NCBI GenBank assembly: GCA_945835425.1
Contig: CAMAJC010000100.1
Location: 1-6,895 of the forward strand
Reading direction: 5' to 3'
Length of the DNA: 6,895 nucleotides
DNA from: an uncultured Clostridia bacterium
GTDB taxonomy: Bacteria; Bacillota; Clostridia; Oscillospirales; Ruminococcaceae
This document shows, in pieces, positions 1-5,839 of this stretch. Both the position numbers and the translations under genes were made by a program. Each line of letters starts with the position of its first letter. The first letter of the stretch is position 1. The notes beneath the pieces were generated by a model. It was not told the origin of the DNA, made no database searches, and worked only from the letters and a program-made list of their open reading frames with translations.

Positions 1-770
1 TAGGTCGCGCCGAACAGGGTGTCGCAGCGGGTGGTGTAAACGGTCAGGGTATCGCCGGTGGTGGTGGTGAAGTTGACCTCAGCGCCGTGGCTGCGGCCGA
101 TCCAGTTCTTCTGCTGGGTGACAACGCGGTCGATATAGTCCAGCCCGTCCAGGCCGTCGATCAGCTTGTCGGCATAAGCGGTGATTTTCAGCATCCACTG
201 GCTCTTTTCCTTATGGACAACAGGAGAGCCGCAGCGTTCGCAGACGCCGTTGACGACCTCTTCGTTGGCCAGAACGACCTTACAGCCGGTGCACCAGTTG
301 ACGTTCATTTCCTTTTTATAGGCCAGGCCGTGTTTGTACAGCTGGAGGAAGATCCACTGGGTCCATTTGTAGTAGCTGGGGTCGGTGGTGTTGACCTCAC
401 GGTCCCAGTCGAAGGACAGGCCGAGGGATTTCAGCTGGGATTTAAACCGGGCGACGTTCTGCTTGGTGACGATCTCGGGATGGACATGGTTTTTCATCGC
501 GAAGTTCTCGGTCGGCAGGCCGAACGCGTCCCAGCCCATCGGGTAGAGGACGTTGTAGCCTTCCAGACGGCGCTTTCTCGCGACGACGTCCAGAGCCGTA
601 TAGCTGCGGGGATGGCCGACATGAAGCCCTGCGCCCGACGGATAGGGAAACTCTACCAGCGGGTAGAATTTAGGCTTTGTATGGTCGATCTCCGCATGGA
701 ACGTTTTGTTCTCGTCCCAGTAGTTTTGCCATTTCTTTTCAATGGCCTGAAAATCATAGATGCTGCTCAT
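1..770 (-). CDS. leuS: Leucyl-tRNA synthetase, N-terminal part (cut by window edge)
   Basis: Cytoplasmic class I aminoacyl-tRNA synthetase that charges tRNA-Leu with leucine. My minus-strand translation from ATG at 770 gives 256 codons and no stop before the left edge, so the C-terminal two thirds (most of the editing domain, KMSKS loop, anticodon-binding domain) lie outside. Visible landmarks are the N-terminal YDFQAIEKKWQNYW, the catalytic-domain FPYPSGAGLHVGH (residues 41-53, the HIGH signature), MGWDAFGLPTEN (78-89), a four-cysteine zinc-binding pattern (C160, C163, C177, C180), and the start of the CP1 editing domain with the threonine-rich TTRCDTLFGAT. Most family members I know have proline where C249 lies in TTRCDT. 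The start is supported by AAGGAA at 779-784, 8 nt upstream. It follows rsfS by 61 nt and is probably the last visible gene of the yhbY operon. No T-box leader is present in that gap. Confidence 0.97.
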   Translation of the reverse strand, partial: MSSIYDFQAIEKKWQNYWDENKTFHAEIDHTKPKFYPLVEFPYPSGAGLHVGHPRSYTALDVVARKRRLEGYNVLYPMGWDAFGLPTENFAMKNHVHPEIVTKQNVARFKSQLKSLGLSFDWDREVNTTDPSYYKWTQWIFLQLYKHGLAYKKEMNVNWCTGCKVVLANEEVVNGVCERCGSPVVHKEKSQWMLKITAYADKLIDGLDGLDYIDRVVTQQKNWIGRSHGAEVNFTTTTGDTLTVYTTRCDTLFGAT

Positions 771-788
771 TGTTATCATTCCTTCAGC

Positions 789-804
789 GCGGGAAGATCC
801 CCGC
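789..804 (-). other. Small hairpin in the rsfS-leuS gap
   Basis: The arms GCGGG (789-793) and CCCGC (800-804) pair perfectly around a 6-nt loop, about 5 nt upstream of the leuS ribosome binding site. On the minus (coding) strand no T-run follows, so it does not look like an intrinsic terminator. It might mark RNA processing or modulate leuS translation, but that is only inference from position; a 5-bp GC stem can arise by chance. Confidence 0.35.
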
Positions 805-831
805 AAGATTTTTCTGTATCAGATGCTGCGC

Positions 832-1191
832 TCAGTTGCTCTTTAAGAGGTGGGAGATATCGATCTGCTCGCCGTCCGCCCAGAGCCGCTCGAGGTTATA
901 AAACTCTCTGGTCTCCCGCAGGAAAACGTGCACCACGACGTCGGTGTAGTCCAGCACGATCCAGTTCTCCGAACGGTAGCCTTCGGTCGCGTGGGGCTTA
1001 ATCCCCTTCTGGCCCAGCTGATATTCCACTTCATCGGCCAGCATTTTCACCTGGGTGTTGCTGGTGCCGGCTGCAATGACAAAGTAATCGGCAATAATGG
1101 TCAGGTCGCCGATCCGGATTGCGCGGATATCGTCCGCCTTTTTGCTGTCCAGAATCTGGACGATCGATTCCATCAGTTCCTTGGATTCCAT
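832..1191 (-). CDS. rsfS: Ribosomal silencing factor RsfS
   Basis: RsfS (Iojap/YbeB/YqeL family) binds large-subunit protein uL14 and blocks joining of the 30S and 50S subunits when nutrients are scarce. The protein, about 119 residues, has the family layout: an N-terminal helix (LMESIVQILDSKKADDI), then IADYFVIAAGTSNTQVKMLADEVE, the GYRSENWIVLDYTDVVVHVF core and the closing REFYNLERLWADGEQIDIS. The length matches the usual 105-120 residues. I start at ATG 1191 because AAAGGA at 1200-1205 lies 8 nt upstream. The in-frame ATG at 1200 would place that site directly on the start codon and adds only three residues. The gene sits between the LCP gene (54 nt away) and leuS, consistent with the common linkage of rsfS to nadD and yqeK. 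Confidence 0.96.
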   Translation of the reverse strand: MESKELMESIVQILDSKKADDIRAIRIGDLTIIADYFVIAAGTSNTQVKMLADEVEYQLGQKGIKPHATEGYRSENWIVLDYTDVVVHVFLRETREFYNLERLWADGEQIDISHLLKSN

Positions 1192-1199
1192 TTGCTCCA

Positions 1200-1205
1200 T
1201 CCTTT
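1200..1205 (-). promoter_or_regulatory. Ribosome binding site that decides the rsfS start
   Basis: AAAGGA on the minus strand, 8 nt before ATG 1191. It abuts the alternative ATG at 1200, which argues for the shorter RsfS product. Confidence 0.65.
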
Positions 1206-1245
1206 CTATGCTTGGCTTTCTGCCGTACGTTATTTCACTTATCTT

Positions 1246-2340
1246 TTATGCTGCCTTATCATCAGCGTCGCCGCCGATCAGGTCGGTGACGGTCGCGGAG
1301 CCGGTGTCATAAGCCGACTGACCGCCGACAATGCCGTCGACCGCCAGTTCTTCCATCGGGACCGGATCGGTGTAGGGACGGAAGTTCTCGTTCAAGATAT
1401 CCGCCACATCGTCCTTAAAGACCCGCCAGATCGACTGGCCATTATACATACCGGTGGTGCCGGGGACGGTGTAGAAGCTGAGGTTGTCGGTGTTCATTTT
1501 GAGGATTTCCTGCACCAGCGACAGCGCCGTGCCGACCGAAAGGTCGGTGGTGACGTTCTGCATGACGACCGATGCAAGGCTGGTCAGCTCACCGGCGGAC
1601 AGGCTCTTCATCTCCTGGAACAGGGCCGCCAGGAATTTGCGCTGGGCGTTGATCCGCCCGATATCGCCGCCGCTGCGGGAATGGCGCTCGCGGACGAACT
1701 TCTCTGCCTCAATGCCCGAAAGGGTGTGGGTACCGGGCGAGAAGGTGATGCCCTCCAGGGTGAAGTACTCGTCGATATCGATGGTAACGCCGCCGATTGC
1801 GTCGACGATCTTGATAAAGCCGTTCATGTCGACGGTGACATAGTGGTCGATCGTCAGGGCAAACTGGTCGTAAATGACCTCCGCCAGCCCGGAAATGCCG
1901 TGGGAACCGTAGATCGCGTTGATCTTGCCGGTCGAGGAGAGGTTATAGCCGACGAAGGTGTCCCGCGGGAACTGCAGTGCCCGCACCGAACCTTCCTTCA
2001 GGTCGATCTGCACGACCATGATAACGTCGGTCAGCTTGCCGCGGGATACGCCCGCAGTCGCGTCGATGGTGTTGTAGTCGATACCGGCGACGAGGAAGTT
2101 GACCGTCTGTCCCTTGACCGTCTCCGGCGTTTTGATCGTCTCGTCAATGACCGCATTGCTGGTCGAAATGACCTCGCCGTTTTCGTCGGTTGTCTCCACG
2201 ACCTCCGCCAGCGGCGTCCAGTTCATCAAAGAGGTGTAGCCCGCGAGCAGTACGCCGCCTACGATCAGAAGGATCGACAGCGTCAGCAGCAGGCCGTTTT
2301 TGACCCCCATGGGGTTTTTCTGTTTGTTTCCCTTAGCCAT
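1246..2340 (-). CDS. LytR-CpsA-Psr (LCP) family wall glycopolymer ligase
   Basis: LCP proteins transfer lipid-linked glycopolymers (teichoic acids, capsule or similar) onto peptidoglycan outside the membrane. The 364 residues show a short basic N-terminus (KGNKQKNP), one membrane segment at about 17-36, a linker, and an LCP domain from about 78 to 245. Family landmarks are FLVAGID (82-88), the conserved R100 and D105 region, FPRDTFVGY (124-132), GKINAIYGSHG, IDHYVTVDMNGF (164-174), and the Arg-rich FVRERHSRSGGDIGRINAQRKF (R217, R219, R229), which binds the pyrophosphate lipid head. A tail of about 120 residues follows, ending in an acidic stretch. AAAGGA lies 8 nt before the ATG, and yqeK ends 24 nt upstream. 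The polymer transferred cannot be told from sequence. A LytR-type transcription regulator name, often applied historically, is not supported. Confidence 0.94.
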   Translation of the reverse strand: MAKGNKQKNPMGVKNGLLLTLSILLIVGGVLLAGYTSLMNWTPLAEVVETTDENGEVISTSNAVIDETIKTPETVKGQTVNFLVAGIDYNTIDATAGVSRGKLTDVIMVVQIDLKEGSVRALQFPRDTFVGYNLSSTGKINAIYGSHGISGLAEVIYDQFALTIDHYVTVDMNGFIKIVDAIGGVTIDIDEYFTLEGITFSPGTHTLSGIEAEKFVRERHSRSGGDIGRINAQRKFLAALFQEMKSLSAGELTSLASVVMQNVTTDLSVGTALSLVQEILKMNTDNLSFYTVPGTTGMYNGQSIWRVFKDDVADILNENFRPYTDPVPMEELAVDGIVGGQSAYDTGSATVTDLIGGDADDKAA

Positions 2341-2364
2341 GCACTTTTTCCTTTCGCTCCGGGG

Positions 2365-2958
2365 TCAGTCCACCTTTACCCCGCGCCGCACCAGCTCGTC
2401 ATAACAGGCCAGCGTATCGGGATGCAGGACCTTCCCTTCCCCCACCAGATCTGTGATCAGGTACTTCATCGAATACAGCATACCCTGATCCAGAGATTTA
2501 TCCACAATCTTCCGGGTCTTTTTGACGTCGGGGTAATCGCGGTCGGCGCTGGTCAGGTCCGCGAGGTACACGACCTTTTCCAGCAGCGACATCCCAGCCC
2601 GTCCGGTCGTATGATACCGGACGGAATTAAGGAGATCGGCGTCGTCAATTCCCAGTTCCAAACGGATATATGCTTCGCCCGCAATGGCATGCCACAGCTG
2701 CGGCGCGCACAAATCCGCATACAATAGAATTATACCAGAATCCTCAATGAATTGCAACATATTCTTCCGGTCGACATTCTTCATAATATCGTGCAGCAGC
2801 CCTGCCAGCTTTGCCCGGGTCACGTCTGCGCCGTAGTGCTCCGCCAGCTCGACCGCCCGGTTCATGACGCAGATGGAATGTTCATAGCGGGAAGGCTTGA
2901 GCCGCTTTTTGACGAGGGCGTCGTATTCCTCCCACGGAATTTTTTCCGGTTCCCACAT
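2365..2958 (-). CDS. yqeK: Bis(5'-nucleosyl)-tetraphosphatase (symmetrical), YqeK type HD hydrolase
   Basis: YqeK cleaves the alarmone-like dinucleotide Ap4A symmetrically to two ADP, and is the Gram-positive counterpart of ApaH. The HD-domain metal ligands are visible in order: H27 (YEHSICV), H56-D57 (LAGLLHDIMKN), H90 (QLWHAIAGE), H116 (VRYHTTGR) and D134 (VVYLADLTSADR). The 197-residue length is normal, and the YHTTGRAGMSLLEKVVYLAD block is highly characteristic of the family. The start ATG is 5 nt after the nadD stop, with AAAGGA inside the end of nadD and 8 nt of spacing, so translation is probably coupled. Adjacency to nadD and rsfS is the classic context. YqeK of other Bacillota carries a di-iron centre; the ligands here fit that, but the metal is inferred. 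Confidence 0.96.
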   Translation of the reverse strand: MWEPEKIPWEEYDALVKKRLKPSRYEHSICVMNRAVELAEHYGADVTRAKLAGLLHDIMKNVDRKNMLQFIEDSGIILLYADLCAPQLWHAIAGEAYIRLELGIDDADLLNSVRYHTTGRAGMSLLEKVVYLADLTSADRDYPDVKKTRKIVDKSLDQGMLYSMKYLITDLVGEGKVLHPDTLACYDELVRRGVKVD

Positions 2959-2963
2959 ATTTT

Positions 2964-3563
2964 TCAGTCCTTTCTGTCCTGCCTGTAGAGTCCGTGCTCC
3001 GCAATATACCGCGCGACCGCCGCAGGCACCATGCCATTTATCGGCTGACCCGCTTTAACAGCCTGCCGCACATCCGTCGAGGACATCGGAAGCGGCTCGA
3101 TTTTCAGCACGTCCGCGTTTCCCAGCTCTGCCGCCGCTTTTTTCAGCTTTTCATATTCCCCGTCATCCCGCGCAGCCGCGATCAGCCGGGCGTTTCCGAG
3201 AATTTCTTCCCAGTTGCGCCACTCGCGGAAGGTGAGCAGCATATCCGCGCCCATAATCAGGTGCAGCGTATCGTCCGGGTAAAGCCGTTTCAGCTCCCGC
3301 AGGGTCAGGTAGGTATAGCTTTTGCCTTCCTTTTCCAGTTCCAGCATCGACACCTCTGCCCCATCGATATCCTGCACAGCGAGCTTTAGCATCTCCGCGC
3401 GCTCTTCACCCGACGCCAGGTCGGACGCTGCCTTATGAGGCGGCACGCGGTCAGGCATGACGAGGATTTTGTCCAGATCGGTCAGCCTTCTCACTTCCCG
3501 CAGCAGATGGACATGTCCCAAATGCACCGGGTTAAAGGTGCCGCCGTAAATTCCCAGTTTCAT
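2964..3563 (-). CDS. nadD: Nicotinate-nucleotide adenylyltransferase
   Basis: NadD joins ATP and nicotinate mononucleotide to give deamido-NAD in the cytoplasm, an essential step shared by de novo and salvage NAD synthesis. The nucleotidyltransferase signature GGTFNPVHLGH (residues 7-17, with both ATP-phosphate-binding histidines) is followed by PPHK (41-44), SYTYLTL (82-88), MGADML (104-109), a conserved FREWRNW (112-118) and the C-terminal SSTDVR (161-166), the ISSTxIR motif. The 199 residues match the usual 190-215. The start ATG lies 3 nt after the yhbY stop, with no convincing Shine-Dalgarno sequence in front (only a GGA about 10 nt away), so ribosomes finishing yhbY probably re-initiate here. 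Confidence 0.97.
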   Translation of the reverse strand: MKLGIYGGTFNPVHLGHVHLLREVRRLTDLDKILVMPDRVPPHKAASDLASGEERAEMLKLAVQDIDGAEVSMLELEKEGKSYTYLTLRELKRLYPDDTLHLIMGADMLLTFREWRNWEEILGNARLIAAARDDGEYEKLKKAAAELGNADVLKIEPLPMSSTDVRQAVKAGQPINGMVPAAVARYIAEHGLYRQDRKD

Positions 3564-3566
3564 CCG

Positions 3567-3857
3567 TCAATCGTCCAGCTGGATAACCGGCTTTTTGGGG
3601 TTGGGCTTATACAGGGTGATGCGGGTGCCCAGCACCTGCACGACCTCGCAGCCGACATTTTCCGCAATCTCCGCCGCCGCTTCCTTCGCCGTGTACAGGC
3701 TGTTTTCCAGCACGCGGATCTTAATCAGCTCTCTCGCCAGCAGCGCGTCCTCAACCGCCTTGTAGGTGTTCTCGTTGATGCCGCCCTTGCCAATCTGCAT
3801 AATCGTCTCCAGCGAATTCGCCATCGAACGCAGCTTCGCTCTCTGTTTGCTTGTCAT
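3567..3857 (-). CDS. yhbY: Ribosome assembly RNA-binding protein YhbY (CRM domain)
   Basis: YhbY is a one-domain CRM protein that associates with large-subunit precursors. The 96 residues cover the complete domain: an N-terminal helix (TSKQRAKLRSMANSL), the GKGG loop (23-26 in MQIGKGGIN) that contacts RNA, the helix NTYKAVEDALLARELIKIRVL, the helix AKEAAAEIAENVGCE, and the last strand VVQVLGTRITLYKP, followed by a short tail. AAGGAG lies about 10 nt upstream of the ATG. It opens the yhbY-nadD-yqeK run, which matches gene order in many Bacillota. The A/T-rich stretch immediately upstream (about 3870-3908) could hold the promoter, but I see no good -35/-10 pair. Any promoter must lie there or within the structured repeat that fills the upstream gap. 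Confidence 0.96.
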   Translation of the reverse strand: MTSKQRAKLRSMANSLETIMQIGKGGINENTYKAVEDALLARELIKIRVLENSLYTAKEAAAEIAENVGCEVVQVLGTRITLYKPNPKKPVIQLDD

Positions 3858-3909
3858 ATATTGCTTTCTCCTTTTTGTTTTTTGTTTAAGGTATTCTTAT
3901 TTTAATGTT

Positions 3910-3929
3910 CCCGCTTTTGAAAAAGCGGG
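3910..3929. other. Perfect hairpin at the yhbY-proximal end of the structured gap
   Basis: The arms CCCGCTTTT (3910-3918) and AAAAGCGGG (3921-3929) form a 9-bp perfect inverted repeat with a 2-nt centre. Neither strand continues directly into a clear T-run, so I do not call it a terminator, though a weak bidirectional one cannot be excluded. It lies about 50 bp ahead of yhbY and may be the distal end of the repeat element in this gap. Confidence 0.6.
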
Positions 3930-3932
3930 GCA

Positions 3933-4174
3933 AAACTTTTCTTTCCGCCGCGGCCTGCGTACCCCGCGGGGTAACTGGGCTAGACTGCTCGTCAGGCTCG
4001 CAGTCTTCGAACTCTGTACCACGCTCGTTTATGGTTAAACAAAAGCTGCCCGGCGCGTTCGCCCAAGCCATGTTGTTAACGGACGAGCGGATGGCGTAGC
4101 CGGAGCGACCATCGCGAACAGAAAAGTTTCCAGTTGTCCTACGGACAACGAGCCTTATTCAAAGGCTGATCGTA
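3933..4174 (-). repeat. Structured repeat element, copy A (right part 4046-4174 shared with copy B)
   Basis: The stretch 3858-4179 holds no credible gene. Read on the minus strand from 4174, it matches the plus strand from 6769: one block of 59 nt (4169-4111) with one mismatch and one of 43 nt (4088-4046) with one mismatch. They are separated by an unrelated 22-nt segment. Perfect hairpins lie at 4151-4167 (AGCCTT/AAGGCT) and 4133-4149 (GTTGTCC/GGACAAC). Copy A continues with GTTTA/TAAAC (4027-4040), AGACTGC/GCAGTCT (3982-4006) and the palindrome TACCCCGCGGGGTA (3960-3973). AAACTTTTCT (3933-3942) is complementary to AGAAAAGTTT (4120-4129), which encloses most of the element. The part left of 4046 is assigned by this pairing only, because copy B is cut by the window. 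It begins about 5 nt after the GNAT stop and ends about 75 nt before yhbY. The family is unknown to me. Confidence 0.85.
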
Positions 4175-4179
4175 CTTCC

Positions 4180-4656
4180 TCAAAGAATCGTTTCCATGCC
4201 GTACTTATATGGGGTGAGGCCGCATTTTTCGTAAAAGCGGCGGGCGCTTTCGTTGCAGGCCCAGACGTTGAGGGTGAGGTTGTAGCAGCCGCTTTCCCGG
4301 GCGAAACCGACGACATAATCGTAGAGTTTGCTGCCGATATGCTGCCCGCGGATCGTCTCGTCGACGCACAGGTCGTCGATGTAAAGGGTCTTGATGTCGG
4401 TCAGGATGTTGTCGTGCAGGTGCTGCTGGAAAATGCCAAACGCATAGCCCAGCACTGCTTCGCTGTCATCGACGGCGACGAAAACCGGCCGGGAATCATC
4501 CGCGAGGATTTCCTGCAGCTGCTCATCGGTGTATTTTTTGGCATTGGCCTTGAACAGGTCAGGACGGCCGTTGTGATGCACCGTCAGCACCTGCTCCAGC
4601 AGCCGGTCAAGGCCGGGAATATCAGCGTTTACCGCTCTCCGGATTTCCAAGTCCAT
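4180..4656 (-). CDS. GNAT family N-acetyltransferase
   Basis: GCN5-related acetyltransferase that should move an acetyl group from acetyl-CoA to an amine; the substrate cannot be read from sequence. The 158 residues are a single GNAT domain: the N-terminal strand EIRRAVNADIPGL, the central strand LYIDDLCVDE (91-100), the acetyl-CoA pyrophosphate loop RGQHIG (103-108) followed by the helix SKLYDYVVGFARESG, then LTLNVWACNESARRFYEKCGL (127-147), the usual motif B region. It starts 9 nt after the membrane-protein gene and is probably co-transcribed with it. The start is uncertain: AGGAGG (4658-4663) is 1 nt from this ATG but 7 nt from an in-frame TTG at 4650, which would give the family-typical opening M-EIRRA. 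Its stop lies beside repeat copy A. Confidence 0.92.
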   Translation of the reverse strand: MDLEIRRAVNADIPGLDRLLEQVLTVHHNGRPDLFKANAKKYTDEQLQEILADDSRPVFVAVDDSEAVLGYAFGIFQQHLHDNILTDIKTLYIDDLCVDETIRGQHIGSKLYDYVVGFARESGCYNLTLNVWACNESARRFYEKCGLTPYKYGMETIL

Positions 4657-4657
4657 T

Positions 4658-4663
4658 CCTCCT
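4658..4663 (-). promoter_or_regulatory. Strong ribosome binding site for the acetyltransferase gene
   Basis: Perfect AGGAGG on the minus strand, just before the ATG at 4656 (1-nt spacer) and 7 nt from TTG at 4650. The spacing favours the TTG as the actual start. Confidence 0.6.
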
Positions 4664-4665
4664 CA

Positions 4666-5151
4666 TCAGAAATGCTGTTCATAATAATACCAGTTTCCGG
4701 CAATTCGCTCGGTATAAAACCAGTTGTCTCCATCCGCCGTTTTCAGGCCGGTCACATGATCGGAAACCGTGGCTGCGCTGCCGTCGACTAAATCAAGCAG
4801 ACCTGCCGGGGAATAATAAAAGCCGTAATAGACCGTCTGAGAGCCGAAGCCGCCGTAACCGGTCATAAAGGAGACGTATGCGCCGCCGTCTTTTCCTTTT
4901 AGCAGCTGCACATTCCGAACGCTGTCCGGCAGACCGTCCGGAGCTTCTTCGCCCGCAAGGATGTTTTCTGCCGCCGCTTCCAGTTCCGGGCGGTTGTCCA
5001 TGACCACCCGGGAAACGGAAGTCTGATCGGTCGGAAGGAAACGCCGCCAAAACGGGATCACCAGCGCAAGAACCGCGCAGAGCACACCGGCAAAAATCAG
5101 CACCGTCTGAAGCAGGTCATGTTTTTTTCTTTTTTCGCCCTGCTCCATCAT
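4666..5151 (-). CDS. Hypothetical protein with one N-terminal membrane segment
   Basis: I do not recognise this 161-residue protein. It starts with a charged stretch (EQGEKRKKHD), then a membrane segment at about 13-36 (LLQTVLIFAGVLCAVLALVIPFW) followed by RR. The order looks like an uncleaved anchor with the rest outside or, less likely, a signal peptide. After an Asp/Glu-rich linker comes a compact C-terminal region rich in Tyr, Gly and aromatic residues (YVSFMTGYGGFGSQTVYYGFYYSP and WFYTERIAGNWYYYEQHF), suggesting a small beta-rich domain. There is no catalytic signature. ATG 5151 overlaps the rdgB stop as ATGA; a second ATG follows at 5148. A GGGGG run 6 nt upstream may aid initiation. 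Coupling to rdgB supports it being a real gene, but not a shared function. Confidence 0.82.
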   Translation of the reverse strand: MMEQGEKRKKHDLLQTVLIFAGVLCAVLALVIPFWRRFLPTDQTSVSRVVMDNRPELEAAAENILAGEEAPDGLPDSVRNVQLLKGKDGGAYVSFMTGYGGFGSQTVYYGFYYSPAGLLDLVDGSAATVSDHVTGLKTADGDNWFYTERIAGNWYYYEQHF

Positions 5152-5723
5152 TTTGCCCCCAGGTATTCCGCCAGCTTGCGGATGGCGTTGCCTCTGTGGG
5201 AGATAGCGTCCTTTTCCCCGGCGGTCATCTGGGAATAAGCCTTATCGCCGACGACGAAAACGGGGTCATAGCCGAAACTGAGGTCGCCGACTTCGGTTAG
5301 TCCGATTGTGCCTTTGCATTCTCCGCGGAAATAATGGGCTTCGCCTTCCGGGTCGATGTAGCAGATCACGCTGACAAAAGCGGCGCTTCTGTCCTCCACG
5401 CCCTGCAGAGCCTCCAGCAGCTTCATGTTATTTTTATGGTCGTCGGTCGGTTCGCCTGCATAGCGTGCCGAGTAGACGCCGGGCGCTCCGTCCAGCGCGT
5501 CGACACATAAACCGGAATCGTCCGCCAGCGCGGCGCACCCGGTCAGGTCGAAAATCGCCTTGGCCTTGAGGTAGGCATTTTCTTCAAAGGTCGTGCCGTT
5601 TTCCTCGACTTCCAGCTGAATCCCCTTTTCCTTCTGGGCATAGAGGGTATAGCCCAGCGGTTCCAGCATCCGTTTCAGTTCCAGCACCTTGTTTTTATTG
5701 TTGGTCGCAAGAATAATATCCAC
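5148..5723 (-). CDS. rdgB: XTP/dITP diphosphatase (Ham1/RdgB)
   Basis: Cytoplasmic house-cleaning enzyme that hydrolyses dITP, XTP and ITP to the monophosphate and pyrophosphate, keeping deaminated purines out of DNA and RNA. Motifs in order: ATNNKNK (6-12, phosphate binding), EENAYLKA (47-54), ALADDSGLCVDALDGAPGVYSARYAG (65-90, with the catalytic Asp pair D68-D69), FGYDPVF (150-156) and SHRG (175-178, base recognition). The 191 residues match the family's usual 190-205. The start codon is GTG (5721-5723), supported by AAGGAG 8 nt upstream; no ATG fits better, since the MDIILATNNK opening is standard. It follows ftsY by 116 nt and overlaps the next gene by 4 nt. Confidence 0.97.
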   Translation of the reverse strand: MDIILATNNKNKVLELKRMLEPLGYTLYAQKEKGIQLEVEENGTTFEENAYLKAKAIFDLTGCAALADDSGLCVDALDGAPGVYSARYAGEPTDDHKNNMKLLEALQGVEDRSAAFVSVICYIDPEGEAHYFRGECKGTIGLTEVGDLSFGYDPVFVVGDKAYSQMTAGEKDAISHRGNAIRKLAEYLGAK

Positions 5724-5815
5724 TTGACGTTCTCCTTTTTAGTATGCTCTGATTTATTCGGCTCCCTGCCTTTTCAGAGAAGTGTTCACGCGGTTTTTCC
5801 CCGCCTCCGGCGGAG

Positions 5816-5836
5816 AAAAGCCTTTAAATAGAGGCT
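5816..5836 (-). terminator. Weak candidate intrinsic terminator after ftsY
   Basis: Starting 3 nt beyond the ftsY stop, the minus strand reads AGCCT, an 8-nt loop, AGGCT, then TTTC. The 5-bp stem could gain two A/T pairs in the loop, and the T-run is short (four including the stem end), so termination would be partial at best. The rest of the 116-bp gap to rdgB has a second GC stem (CCGCC/GGCGG, 5801-5813) without a T-run on the coding strand, and no clear promoter. Confidence 0.35.
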
Positions 5837-5839
5837 ACT

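Noticed and set aside
771..831. T-box riboswitch ahead of leuS
   Set aside because: The gap is only 61 nt, with no T-box consensus, specifier stem or terminator/antiterminator pair.
87..1001. A 304-codon plus-strand open frame
   Set aside because: Antisense to leuS and rsfS; the composition is that of a shadow frame, with no motif or convincing start site.
850..2727. A 625-codon open frame on the plus strand
   Set aside because: It lies antisense to rsfS, the LCP gene and yqeK, all with clear family motifs. It has no recognisable domains and is the usual mirror frame of GC-rich coding DNA.
3893..3927. Sigma-A promoter for yhbY (TAAAAT or TAAGAAT as -10)
   Set aside because: The A/T-rich -10-like words have no acceptable -35 partner at 16-18 nt, so I do not list it.
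3910..3929. Intrinsic terminator of the GNAT operon
   Set aside because: The stem is strong, but no T-run follows it on the minus strand, and the distance from the GNAT stop is about 250 nt.
3886..4071. A 61-codon minus-strand frame within repeat copy A
   Set aside because: It has no ribosome binding site, and its ATG lies in the conserved block, where copy B has ATA instead. It overlaps several perfect hairpins, so the conservation is better explained by DNA or RNA structure.
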